A stretch of 43,888 nt of DNA, from contig JAXHTS010000075.1 in NCBI GenBank assembly GCA_034190085.1, positions 1 to 43,888 of the forward strand, in the 5' to 3' direction. The DNA is from Spirochaetota bacterium. Lineage in GTDB: Bacteria > Spirochaetota > UBA4802 > JAFGDQ01. A model generated the notes under the pieces. That model ran no database searches, was not told where the DNA came from, and saw only the letters and a program-made list of their open reading frames with translations. The translations under genes were made by a program, and so were the position numbers. This document shows positions 18,039 to 26,537 of this stretch, piece by piece; positions within the stretch are counted from its first letter, which is position 1; each line of letters starts with the position of its first letter.

Positions 18039-18458
18039 TTATTTCCTGAGTATTACATTAACAGAATAGTCACTTCCTTTAAAATAACTCAATGAAAAAT
18101 GAGCAATGAGTTCGGGGTCATAGTATTTACAACTAAATACATCAATATAGGCGGCATTGGTATGATTAACAAAGTGACCAGATATTAATGAAGTCTCAAT
18201 AAGCTGGACCATAGAGAATCCTGCAACCTTCTCCTCCTTCCCAAAGTGAACCACCTGAGCCTCATTGAAGCGTTTCATCTCTAAGAGTTCACATAGTTGT
18301 ATTACATACTGTCTAATGGATTCTTCATCTCGAATAATGCCATAATCGCAATTGTGTATATCAACACTGCTATACAACCCCCATGCGCCGTGTTGATAAA
18401 ATTGGTCGCTTGATGGGATTATTTTATGAAAGTCTTCTCTCTTTAATGCGGTTTGCAT
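18039..18458 (-). CDS. Divergent SpeD paralogue (AdoMet decarboxylase-like)
   Basis: 139 aa with a strong SD (GGAGGTAAA before ATG at 18458). Aligns by eye with the canonical SpeD next to it: SVDIHNCD matches the ELFNCN strand, and S90, H95 and C110 in ETSLISGHFVNHTNAAYIDVFSC-type sequence (S90-H95-C110) occupy the same +5 and +20 spacing as canonical S63, H68 and C83 (pyruvoyl serine, processing histidine, catalytic acid). However, the residue before the serine is T instead of E, the next H is L, and the TWPE motif is replaced by FVNH. Self-processing is possible, but the substrate may differ. Alternatives: decarboxylase for another amino acid, or a regulatory partner subunit comparable to trypanosomatid prozyme. 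Lies between speD and speE. Confidence 0.8.
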   Translation of the reverse strand: MQTALKREDFHKIIPSSDQFYQHGAWGLYSSVDIHNCDYGIIRDEESIRQYVIQLCELLEMKRFNEAQVVHFGKEEKVAGFSMVQLIETSLISGHFVNHTNAAYIDVFSCKYYDPELIAHFSLSYFKGSDYSVNVILRK

Positions 18459-18621
18459 TTTACCTCCATAGGTGCTACTTCACTTTAGAATGAGGATGCA
18501 AAAGAATCGGAAACACAAACTTATAACCTTAACCAGATATAAATAATAGCGCAAACATTTACGGTCAATGCTCGAGAAAATAGAATCTGCTGGATATTAA
18601 TCCCTTTATGGTGGGGCAAAA

Positions 18622-18999
18622 CTATGTTACAGATATCTTTCTTCTCTTGATTTCAGGTATGATTCCTCTTTCAAACTGGAATATTGAGCATTTTTCAGTT
18701 TCTAACTCTCTTTTAATATAATCAAGGGCTGACTGATAGTCAAATTCTCCGCAGGTAAAAATGTCCACTGCAACATAACCATACTCTGGCCAAGTGTGTA
18801 TCGTAAAATGGGACTCTGCAATTACTACTACCCCGCTAACTCCGTAGGGTGAAAACTTATGAAAATAGTGTTTAACTACATTGGCCATGGATAGGTTCGC
18901 AGCAATCAACATAACCTCCTCAACCTTTTTCGAGTTGTTTATATATGATTCATTACAGTTGAAGAGTTCAGCTATTACATGTGTACCAAGACCCTCCAT
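18622..18999 (-). CDS. speD: S-adenosylmethionine decarboxylase proenzyme, class 1b
   Basis: Decarboxylates AdoMet to supply aminopropyl groups to SpeE. 125 aa, typical for the short bacterial/archaeal form. S63 (autocleavage and pyruvoyl source), H68 and C83 lie in IAESHFTIHTWPEYGYVAVDIFTC-type sequence, with numbering identical to the Thermotoga enzyme. GTHVIAELFNC forms the N-terminal strand. SD AGGGG precedes ATG at 18999 by about nine bases. First gene of the polyamine cluster, 163 bp before the paralogue. Confidence 0.95.
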   Translation of the reverse strand: MEGLGTHVIAELFNCNESYINNSKKVEEVMLIAANLSMANVVKHYFHKFSPYGVSGVVVIAESHFTIHTWPEYGYVAVDIFTCGEFDYQSALDYIKRELETEKCSIFQFERGIIPEIKRRKISVT

Positions 19000-19479
19000 G
19001 GCATTTACCCCTTTATGATAATTTTACATAAGACATTATTCATTAATATATATACCTGTATTTCAGATTATAGCTAGTACCACATGATTTATTATAGAGA
19101 GTTCAAAACCACTATAATGTATATGATTCAGCTTGATGTAATTGAATTTGGGATGATCAATGTGTAATGTAATAATGTCTGTGAGTTTCCACCACCTTCT
19201 TATAGCTAATTTACTGATCAAATAAAGTTGGGTATTTTTTTTAAAAATTAAATAATATATCAAGAATTTTTTTTAAATTTTTATAAAATATTTACTTTCA
19301 AAGACGAGGGATTATGCTCTACCTCACTGTTGAAGACTCTGATGAAATTGCAGTTTTAGGGTTTCAATCAAAACTTATGTCTCAGCTGTTAGGTCATTCA
19401 GTCTATTTCACTAGGGTGTTGGCATAATGAAAAACACTCTCTTAATGAATGAGCAAAATGCTTTAATTGATTTTTTCGA
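19000..19479. other. Intergenic region, speD upstream
   Basis: About 480 bp, AT-rich, upstream of speD and downstream of the CULT gene. I looked on the minus strand for SAM or polyamine riboswitch features and saw none. A 66-codon minus-strand ORF here has no recognisable content and is not called. Confidence 0.45.
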
Positions 19480-19923
19480 TTATACATTTTCAATTAGATG
19501 ATTCAGGATTAAACCGTAAAAGCTGCTAATCTTCGATTGATAATACCATCCTAGATGAATATGACAGATTGAACATATTGCATAGCACCAAGAAAAGCCG
19601 GAGAACCAAGTAAAATCAGTTGTGGGTTCTCCTGTTATTATACAACCCTTTGCATTGATAAAGCATCCAATTTGATATGTATATCCTACAGGATTTTTGA
19701 AGGTATGTTGATGTTTCCCGTTTATTACAATGCAATTATCGGGTGATGTGATTATGTTACTGCATAATTTGCAGAGTATCAAATGTTCTCTTCTGCTCTC
19801 ATCATCCCAATCGTTATCAGATAAGGGAGTGATTTTCCCGACTTCAAAGGGTGTTGTTTTTTTTAAGATTAGTCTGGGATCGTTTATAAAATTGAGTAAT
19901 TCGTTATTGATATTCTCGATCAT
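19480..19923 (-). CDS. CULT-domain (cereblon-like) protein
   Basis: 147 aa from ATG at 19923 (a TTG five codons upstream is an alternative). An N-terminal 40-residue tail precedes a single CULT domain. Zinc ligands C51/C54 (CKLC) and C117/C120 (CSIC) are present, and the aromatic cage tryptophans are W106, W112 and W126 in TWFSGFSW and HLGWYY. Their spacing of 6 and 14 equals human cereblon W380/W386/W400. KNPVGY and SFYGLI are other family hallmarks. The fold binds cyclic imides, uridine and related small rings. No signal peptide, so cytosolic. Natural ligand unknown. Its gene stands alone between polyamine and UDP-glucose genes. Confidence 0.85.
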   Translation of the reverse strand: MIENINNELLNFINDPRLILKKTTPFEVGKITPLSDNDWDDESRREHLILCKLCSNIITSPDNCIVINGKHQHTFKNPVGYTYQIGCFINAKGCIITGEPTTDFTWFSGFSWCYAICSICHIHLGWYYQSKISSFYGLILNHLIENV

Positions 19924-20450
19924 TTGTTTCAATCTCAATATTATTCAATCTATAGCCAATCATCGAGGTTATAGAGTCCGTCAATATACTACTTTCAAGC
20001 AACTCTTTGAATGGGTGTGTCTACCTGGATATCATCCCTGTGGCAAGATTGCTTGATGAATATGAATTGTAGGTTATCACGCCTTAGAGGATGAGATTGG
20101 ATGGATACACGTTGAAAGTTGAGCTTTGCCCTTACATGGAGAATTAAACAAAGAATCATTGTAGTGTCTCTTCCCATATAGGGAGTATGGATTCAGCTTT
20201 CATTAATTTTCGATCCTGAGTAACTATAATCCTTCGTCTAAGGCTATTTGAATCACCTCTTGATAAGCAGAAACATGTATAGTGATATCAATCTTGGAAA
20301 AGTAACATTGGATTAATTGGGTTCAAATAATTTTGAACTAAGTCTTAGTGCCTACATCTTGGTTTAGATTTGTCCCTAGACTCTATCTGTAATTGTTAAT
20401 GCTGATTTTAGGTAGTAAAAGAATTTTTTGTAATTTTTATTGGTTAAAGA
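19924..20450. other. Intergenic region between CULT gene and ugd
   Basis: 527 bp. It holds the frameshifted nuclease remnant described separately at 20156-20289. The rest shows no ORF, RNA or repeat. Confidence 0.5.
20156..20289 (-). pseudogene. Frameshifted remnant of a Mut7-C / DUF5615-like PIN-fold nuclease
   Basis: On the minus strand one frame reads SAYQEVIQIALDEG, then one frame away RRIIVTQDRKLMKAESILPIW, ending at a stop at 20156. Joined, this gives the pattern qevi.iAldeg-RIIvTqDrkL typical of Mut7-C or DUF5615 PIN-like RNase domains, which often act as toxins. The break falls at about 20224, requiring the loss of one base or gain of two. No intact N-terminus or antitoxin is visible. 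Call rests on a short motif only. Confidence 0.4.
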
Positions 20451-21836
20451 TTAAAAATGCGTTAATGCAGATTTTCCAATGGGATAAACATTAAATCCAA
20501 TATCAAATAATGTTTGATGATCTAATATGTTTCGTCCATCAAAGATAAAGGGAGGTTTGACCATATTCTGGAAAATCTTTTCATAATCTAAAGTCTTATA
20601 TAGATCCCATTCGGTAATAATTGCTATTGCATGTGTATTCATTGCAGCTTTATAGGGATCAATTTCAAATTCAAGATTGTTATTGAATCCTTTTAAATCC
20701 TGTTTAGCGTTTTCCAAGGCCTTAGGGTCTGTGATCACAACCTGAGCCTGTTCCTCCAATAGCCTTTTAGCAATATAGATACCTGGTGATTCACGAGTAT
20801 CTCCAGTATTTGCTTTAAAGGCAAATCCATATAAGGCAATGCGTTTATTGGCAATTGTGTTGAAAAGCGATTTGTTTATATTTTGAACAAACCGCCTCTC
20901 TTGATATTCATTGATTTTTACGACGTTTTCCCAGTATTCTGCGACTTCATATAATCCGTAAGATTCACAAATATAGACTAAATTAAGTATATCTTTTTTA
21001 AAACAGGAGCCACCAAAACCAACACTTGCATTGATAAATTTACTCCCTATTCTGCTGTCCTTCCCAACTGCATTAGCTACTTCTTTGATATCCGCTTCGG
21101 TTTTTTCACATAGAGCAGATACGCTATTTATTGAAGAGATTCGTTGTGCTAGGAAGGCATTTGCGACTAGTTTGGAGAGTTCTGAACTCCAAATATTGCT
21201 AGTAATGATTCGCTCTCTAGGCACCCAATTTGCATATATTTTTACAATTTCATTGCGTGCCATCCGTCCTCTATCAGTTTCTTGGGAACCAATCAATACC
21301 CTGTCGGGATTTTCTAAATTAGCGATTGCTGTCCCTTCGGCAAGAAACTCAGGGTTTGAAACAACCTCAAAGTGGATATTTTTTTCATTTGAATTCAGAA
21401 TTCGTTCCATCGCGCTTGCAGTCCGAACCGGGAGAGTGCTTTTTTCAACAATTATTTTATCTGATTTTGATGATTTTACGATATTTCTTGCTGTTTTCTC
21501 CCAATATTGTAGGTCCGCGCTTTTGCCTGCACCCTCTCCAAAAGTCTTAGTAGGGGTGTTGACAGAAACAAAAATGATATCAGCCTTCTCTATATTTTCA
21601 TCAACCTCCGGAGAAAAAAATAGATTTTTCCCTCTCACCCTTTTAACAATATCTAAGAGTCCAGGTTCATATATTGGAAGATCATCGGTTTGCCATGCTT
21701 GAATTTTTTTTGTGTTTACATCAACTACTGTTAATTTATATTGAGGGCATTTGGCTGCTATCATAGCCATAGTAGGTCCACCTACATATCCTGCTCCAAT
21801 ACAAAGGATGTGTTTTTCATGCTCTTTTTTGATCAT
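20451..21836 (-). CDS. ugd: UDP-glucose 6-dehydrogenase, eukaryote-like
   Basis: Oxidises UDP-glucose to UDP-glucuronate in two NAD+ steps, feeding surface polysaccharides. 461 aa. NAD-binding ICIGAGYVGGPTM-like start (GAGYVGG), NTPTKTFGEGAGKSADLQYWE, EKSTLPVRTA, K223 in SSELSKLVANAFLAQRIS, and the catalytic C278 in VGFGGSCFKKDILNL. Length and the GEGAGKSADL insertion resemble animal/plant UGDH more than the 390-aa E. coli type. ATG at 21836; SD GGAGAG is somewhat distant. Monocistronic in this window. Confidence 0.93.
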   Translation of the reverse strand: MIKKEHEKHILCIGAGYVGGPTMAMIAAKCPQYKLTVVDVNTKKIQAWQTDDLPIYEPGLLDIVKRVRGKNLFFSPEVDENIEKADIIFVSVNTPTKTFGEGAGKSADLQYWEKTARNIVKSSKSDKIIVEKSTLPVRTASAMERILNSNEKNIHFEVVSNPEFLAEGTAIANLENPDRVLIGSQETDRGRMARNEIVKIYANWVPRERIITSNIWSSELSKLVANAFLAQRISSINSVSALCEKTEADIKEVANAVGKDSRIGSKFINASVGFGGSCFKKDILNLVYICESYGLYEVAEYWENVVKINEYQERRFVQNINKSLFNTIANKRIALYGFAFKANTGDTRESPGIYIAKRLLEEQAQVVITDPKALENAKQDLKGFNNNLEFEIDPYKAAMNTHAIAIITEWDLYKTLDYEKIFQNMVKPPFIFDGRNILDHQTLFDIGFNVYPIGKSALTHF

Positions 21837-22029
21837 CTAATAGTCTCTCTCCACAGACAAATTTGGGTATAATACAAATTGCTATCATTAGCTGAATGTC
21901 ATAATCATTATTTTGCTATTGATGGATTTAATCGAAAAGGCTATGATTTATCAATAAATGAAGTATTATACACTAAGAATGATTCCTATAATTAATTGAA
22001 TATAGCGATTTTGCAAGCACTTTTCTTGC

Positions 22030-22046
22030 CCTCTCAATTTGAGAGG
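22030..22046. repeat. Palindrome CCTCTCAA-t-TTGAGAGG
   Basis: 8+1+8 perfect inverted repeat, 190 bp upstream of ugd. Too short a loop for an RNA hairpin; more like a dimeric repressor operator, function unproven. Confidence 0.4.
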
Positions 22047-22262
22047 ATTCAGATAAGATACATTTCAATAAGACATAAAATATCAATCTAAAGAGAATAT
22101 GATTTGATCTATCCGATTCATCTCTTTACATAAGTATCTAGTCTTTTAGATTGACATTTGTACAAGTAAACATAATTATTTACCTAATATCAATGTTATA
22201 TATTTTTTAATATTATAAATGAGAAGAGTGAGTAGTGATCCTTCATATTAGGAGAGCGATTC

Positions 22263-22284
22263 CTTTCAAGGTTTTACTTGAAAG
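22263..22284. repeat. Hairpin CTTTCAAG-gtttta-CTTGAAAG
   Basis: Perfect 8-bp arms around a six-base loop, 106 bp upstream of the MBL start. May be an RNA leader element or operator. Confidence 0.35.
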
Positions 22285-22390
22285 AGACATGAATATAAAC
22301 CTGAATGTATATCCAGATAAATGAGGATTCATAGAGATAGAAGGCCTCTGTTTGGGGCTACAAATATTTTACATTCAAAAGGAAGGGCAG

Positions 22391-23338
22391 ATGGAGAAGC
22401 AGAATTATTCAAAGGGTATACATAAAATTGGCAAAGATATATATGCATATCTTCAGCCAGATGGTGGCTGGGGATGGAGCAATGCTGGATTGATCGTTGA
22501 TAATGATGTTTCTTTGCTGGTTGATACCCTATTTGATCTTGATCTTACCCGTGAAATGCTGAGAGAGATGAGACGGGTGACAAAGGCAGCGGATCGAATT
22601 GATACCCTAATAATAACTCATGCTAATGGGGATCATTTTTATGGGAATGAGCTTGTCAAGAATGCAGAGATAATATCATCTAAAGCCTGTGCTGAAGAGA
22701 TGGTTGAAACCCCGCCTCAGGTTCTTGCCGAAATAGCTAAAGAAGCGTCGAATATGGGTGAACTCGGAGAATTCTTCCTTCGCTGCTTCAAACCCTTTAA
22801 TTTTGAAGGCATTACAATGACCCCTCCTACACGCACCTTTGAGAGACGTTTGAATTTGAGTATTATTGATAAGGAGGTCATCCTTATTGAGGTTGGGCCT
22901 TGTCACACAAGAGGGGATGTCATTGTATACATCCCAGATGATAAAACAATTTTCGCTGGGGATATACTCTTTATTGGTGGTACACCTATAATGTGGAGTG
23001 GGCCAGTGGCAAATTGGATTCGAGCTTGTGATATGATGCTTGATATGGATGTTGAATTTATCGTGCCTGGACATGGTCCCATTACGAATAAAAGGGGTGT
23101 AGAGTCGGTCAGGGAATATTGGGAATACGTCGAAACAGAGGCACGTATGCGTTATGATAATGGGATGAGTGCAGTCGAGGCAGCCATGGATATTGACCTT
23201 GGTAAATATGCCTCCTGGGGTGAGAAAGAACGTATTGTTGTAAATGTGGCCACGCTGTACCGTGAGTTCGGAAGTGACGACTCCTCACTCAATGTGGTTG
23301 AACTTTTTAGCTTAATGGCAAAAATGATGAAGGACTGA
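22391..23338 (+). CDS. Metallo-beta-lactamase-fold hydrolase
   Basis: 315 aa from ATG at 22391, supported by GGAAGG five bases upstream; an upstream ATG at 22352 adds 13 unlikely residues. The zinc site is visible: THANGDHFYGN (HxxxDH replaced by HANGDH), GPCHTRGD with the third histidine, FAGDILF with the bridging aspartate, and VPGHGPIT. Residues about 20-60 give the beta sandwich, QPDGGWGWSNAGLIVD. Closest in style to Zn-dependent MBL hydrolases of the quinoprotein/hydroxyacyl group; substrate unknown. Confidence 0.85.
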   Translation: MEKQNYSKGIHKIGKDIYAYLQPDGGWGWSNAGLIVDNDVSLLVDTLFDLDLTREMLREMRRVTKAADRIDTLIITHANGDHFYGNELVKNAEIISSKACAEEMVETPPQVLAEIAKEASNMGELGEFFLRCFKPFNFEGITMTPPTRTFERRLNLSIIDKEVILIEVGPCHTRGDVIVYIPDDKTIFAGDILFIGGTPIMWSGPVANWIRACDMMLDMDVEFIVPGHGPITNKRGVESVREYWEYVETEARMRYDNGMSAVEAAMDIDLGKYASWGEKERIVVNVATLYREFGSDDSSLNVVELFSLMAKMMKD

Positions 23339-23442
23339 TATACAGTGCGATGACTTCCACTTACGATTGATTGGAAGATAATTTTACATTTCTATGATTA
23401 TGATATAGTTGTTGTAAAAGTACTTAATGATATAGATAGAGA

Positions 23443-24141
23443 ATGTCAAAATATGATATCATCACAGTAGATTGGAATGCAGAACAAACCGAACTCTGGC
23501 TTTATTATGTCGAGAGGCATTGTCCAGACTCGAGAATCATTCTAATTCCTGATGAGAAGCCCATACCATGGTGCTGGAGTGGTGGAAAACTCAATTGCTT
23601 TAAACAGAAATTTGAAAGCCATCGTATAATCTATATGGATACAGATACCATTGTCTTTCGGGATATGTATCCTATATTCGAAATGATGGATGAAGCCCTT
23701 CTTGGATTTTCAACAAAGATAATTTCACATTCCTCAGACTATCGTAATCGAAAAGGCAGTATTTGCAATGATCTAATAATGCTGAGTAATTTTTTTGGTT
23801 TTAGAAAATTGCCTATTCATCGAAGCACAGGCATGATAATCCTGAATAAATATGATCCCCTTCGTCTCTATGAGGGTTGGAAATTGATGTTTGATTATGT
23901 TTCATCTTTCAATAACATCAAAGACGACCCCTTTGTTGATGAGATTGCCATGTCCTATTGGATTGCTTATGATTCTAATGAAGATGGTAAGGGGATATGG
24001 GATATCCCCTTAGATATACATAGGGTAAAATGGAGGGATATTGATGATTTGTCAGTTGTGGCACCTATGGTGTTTCATTATCATAGTATAGAAAGGTTAA
24101 TGATCTTTGGACTTGATCCAACTTTCCCATGCTTGGAATAA
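23443..24141 (+). CDS. Glycosyltransferase-like protein (GT-A fold, DxD)
   Basis: 232 aa, soluble, no signal peptide. A nucleotide-sugar fold is suggested by RIIYMDTDTIVFRDMYPIFE with the DxD motif D66-T-D68, and by a start DIITVDWN.... A later STGMIILNKY segment and HRVKW are also seen. Similar in layout to GT8-like enzymes, but I cannot name donor, acceptor or family. Alone between MBL and the next gene cluster. Confidence 0.65.
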   Translation: MSKYDIITVDWNAEQTELWLYYVERHCPDSRIILIPDEKPIPWCWSGGKLNCFKQKFESHRIIYMDTDTIVFRDMYPIFEMMDEALLGFSTKIISHSSDYRNRKGSICNDLIMLSNFFGFRKLPIHRSTGMIILNKYDPLRLYEGWKLMFDYVSSFNNIKDDPFVDEIAMSYWIAYDSNEDGKGIWDIPLDIHRVKWRDIDDLSVVAPMVFHYHSIERLMIFGLDPTFPCLE

Positions 24142-24468
24142 AGAATTATTTAGATTACTTAGAGAAGAAGCCCCTCCAAAAAAAAATTTAATTAAAAATT
24201 TTCATTTTCATTGAAGCGTTACAAACATTTAGGCTAATCATATATGAGGGATTAAAAAATTCTTGACATCCCCTGTAAAATCAAACCATAATATATGATT
24301 TGATAAAAAAATATGAAAGTACTTGATTTATTATTATGAGACATAAAGTATAGTACACAATTAAGTTCATTATTACTTCTCTTAGAAATAAAAAAACAAG
24401 ATGAATTATTACGATACCGATATATATTATATAAAACTAATAGTATAAGGAATCATAATTTAAGCATA
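24142..24468. other. Intergenic region before the envelope/elongasome cluster
   Basis: 327 bp, AT-rich, including poly-A and poly-T tracts. It contains the promoter candidate at 24263. No ORF. Confidence 0.5.
24263..24292 (+). promoter_or_regulatory. Sigma-70-type promoter candidate
   Basis: TTGACA (24263-24268), 18-base spacer, CATAAT (24287-24292, five of six matching TATAAT). It would drive the gene at 24469 and perhaps the TPR gene, leaving a 5' leader of about 170 bases. Confidence 0.5.
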
Positions 24469-25206
24469 ATGCTATATTTATCAATTTTATTGGTTACATC
24501 AGGATTGTTTTTATTTATATATTCTCTTTTCATTAGTCCCCAATATGATACATCATTAGATACATCTCCGAATGATGAAAAAATCGTTGAAACTTTTGAG
24601 TCTCCACCTTATGATATAGAAAAAGCAGAATCTATAGATCAAATACAAGCCAGATATAGAGAATATATCCCCGAAAATGATTTTACAGATGAGGACATTG
24701 ACATTCCGGATTACAGCCTGACCACTGATGAATTGAGTAAAATTGATAATGATTTTTTAAATTTATCAGATATCCCGGAAGATGAAGATGTTGGCGCTGC
24801 TTTTATTAAATCTCAAGAATCAATAGATGATACAAAAATTGAGTCTCTGGAAGAAGAGGCATCGGATGATTTTATAGAAGATGGAAGTCAAGCTTATCTT
24901 TATGAGGATACTTCCAACGTTCTTGATTATGAAAATAATATATCAATAATTGATCCTACTCTAAATGAATATTCAAAATTGAGAAGGATCGGAAAGGGAC
25001 GTATTGAAATCAAGGGTGATGGAATCAATTTTTTCATTGATAAAAAATTTTTCAGATTTGACTTTCACCAAATTGAAGATATCAAAAGTGGGGATAGTTT
25101 TATTGCTCTGTTTATTAAAGGGAGTGAAGTTGTGAGGTTGTTCCTATTTGAAGAGGGGATGACATTCAAACATGAACTAGAGCAAAGCATTAAAAATATT
25201 CTTTAA
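24469..25206 (+). CDS. Unknown membrane-anchored protein with acidic linker and C-terminal PH-like domain
   Basis: 245 aa. One N-terminal membrane helix (MLYLSILLVTSGLFLFIYSLF) is followed by a strongly acidic, low-complexity linker (about 25-160) and a C-terminal beta-rich domain (about 165-245) with GRIEIKGDGINFFIDKKFFRFDF. This shape suggests a single-span protein with a globular cytosolic or periplasmic domain. Twelve bases before the TPR gene, so probably an operon. No family recognised. Confidence 0.7.
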   Translation: MLYLSILLVTSGLFLFIYSLFISPQYDTSLDTSPNDEKIVETFESPPYDIEKAESIDQIQARYREYIPENDFTDEDIDIPDYSLTTDELSKIDNDFLNLSDIPEDEDVGAAFIKSQESIDDTKIESLEEEASDDFIEDGSQAYLYEDTSNVLDYENNISIIDPTLNEYSKLRRIGKGRIEIKGDGINFFIDKKFFRFDFHQIEDIKSGDSFIALFIKGSEVVRLFLFEEGMTFKHELEQSIKNIL

Positions 25207-25220
25207 GGATATAAGCCAAG

Positions 25221-26216
25221 GTGTATTATAGATACAAGTCAAATAAAAAAAACAAACGAATTTATAGGCTGACAATTATATTAATAGCAATATTTTGTGC
25301 TGTTTATATTGTGCAAAGGTATAATCATTACATTCTTTTTTGGGAATATTCATACAATAAGCTTCTTCATGAAATAAAAGGCATTGATAATTTTGATAGA
25401 GCATTCAGAAGAAATAGGTTAATAGAACTTCGCAAGATATGTACTGGAAATAAAGAGAAGAATATAGTATCTGCAAAGGATTTTTTCTTGTCAGGCAGGG
25501 TGCATTTTCAATTAGGTGAGACATATTTGAATGGCAGCTTCTCTGATATCTTGATACGTGATAGCATGGATCAAATAGATACTAGAGCTTTATCGGAATT
25601 CACAAAAGCTATAAAGGATATCAAGAAGGGGATAGCCCTTTGCAACAGAGATGAAGATATAGAGAGTTTAATAATTTTAGCCAAGGCCTGTTTCTATACA
25701 GGTTTTAATAACATTAGCGAGATATATAAGATTACTTCAAAAATTGAGTTAAGTAACCCATTATGCAAAGAAGAGGATATTAAATTCTGTTCCATTATTT
25801 GTGTATATAATGGAAGGGAGAAGGAAGGGCTGGAATTATTATTCAATAGATGCAGTCTTTCAGATAGTTTAAGGGATCTACTTTTCATTGCTACTGTAAA
25901 TAAGATTGCTAAGAGATATACTAGTTCAATATTAGATTACAAGCGTGTCCTTGACAAGTCATCAGATAATGAGATAATAAAAATAGTTCATATAAACCTT
26001 GGAAAAATTTACTTCAACCAGTCCCTTTATCAAGAATCATTATCCCATTTCTATAATGCCTCACAAATTGATAAAAGAGATGATTCTTTAAAAATATGGA
26101 TTGGTAAAAACTATTCTGCACTTGGAGACAGGATCAAAGCCAGGGCTATCTGGGGTGAGGTTTTGGCATCTGATCAATCAAACGTTGAGGCAAAGAGGCT
26201 TTTAGGATTAATGTGA
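25221..26216 (+). CDS. TPR-repeat membrane-anchored protein
   Basis: 331 aa with GTG start at 25221. A basic N-terminus and a hydrophobic segment (about 16-32, LTIILIAIFCAVYIVQRY) anchor it; the rest is helical. TPR-like helices are clearest near the C-terminus: VHINLGKIYFNQSLYQESLSHFYNASQID and WIGKNYSALGDRIKARAIWGEVLASD. Scaffold role is expected for this fold, partners unknown. Sits directly upstream of mreB on the same strand, a possible link to cell shape, but 320 bp separate them. Confidence 0.75.
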   Translation: MYYRYKSNKKNKRIYRLTIILIAIFCAVYIVQRYNHYILFWEYSYNKLLHEIKGIDNFDRAFRRNRLIELRKICTGNKEKNIVSAKDFFLSGRVHFQLGETYLNGSFSDILIRDSMDQIDTRALSEFTKAIKDIKKGIALCNRDEDIESLIILAKACFYTGFNNISEIYKITSKIELSNPLCKEEDIKFCSIICVYNGREKEGLELLFNRCSLSDSLRDLLFIATVNKIAKRYTSSILDYKRVLDKSSDNEIIKIVHINLGKIYFNQSLYQESLSHFYNASQIDKRDDSLKIWIGKNYSALGDRIKARAIWGEVLASDQSNVEAKRLLGLM

Positions 26217-26537
26217 AGATACCTTCTCTTCTATCTCATTAATTTTACCAGTAATCTGTATCCCTTATCGTTTATTATCATGAAATAGAGTGATAATACT
26301 ATAAAACAATATTATGTTTTTATAATAAGATGCTTTTTTATTATAAATTTATTGCAATGGTATGTTTATTGGAGTTGTATGGAGTAAACAGATTATAGGG
26401 AAATTTTTTGAGAATACTATGCCTTGAATCAATTAGAGGATGGTATATACTGAGCCTCCTTAAAATATGCAAGCAAGTATTTCACATTTTATTCAAAGTG
26501 AGATGTGACATTATTATAATTATGTATAGGTGATTGT
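26217..26537. other. Intergenic region upstream of mreB
   Basis: 320 bp, AT-rich. Probably the mre promoter region, with an imperfect AT hairpin (TATAAAACA and TGTTTTTATA arms) near 26300-26325. I see no convincing -35/-10 pair, ORF or RNA. Confidence 0.45.

Larger units (their letters stand above)
21837..22390. other. Intergenic region with two inverted repeats
   Basis: 554 bp, AT-rich, divergent between ugd and the MBL gene. It holds the palindromes at 22030 and 22263. A TTGACA at 22152-22157 has a CATAAT only 14 bases later, poor spacing. No ORF. Confidence 0.5.

Noticed and set aside
19063-19263. 66-codon minus-strand ORF upstream of speD
   Set aside because: Low-complexity, no SD, no recognisable domain; AT-rich chance ORF.
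19000-19479. SAM or polyamine riboswitch upstream of speD
   Set aside because: No consensus stems or conserved core found on the minus strand.
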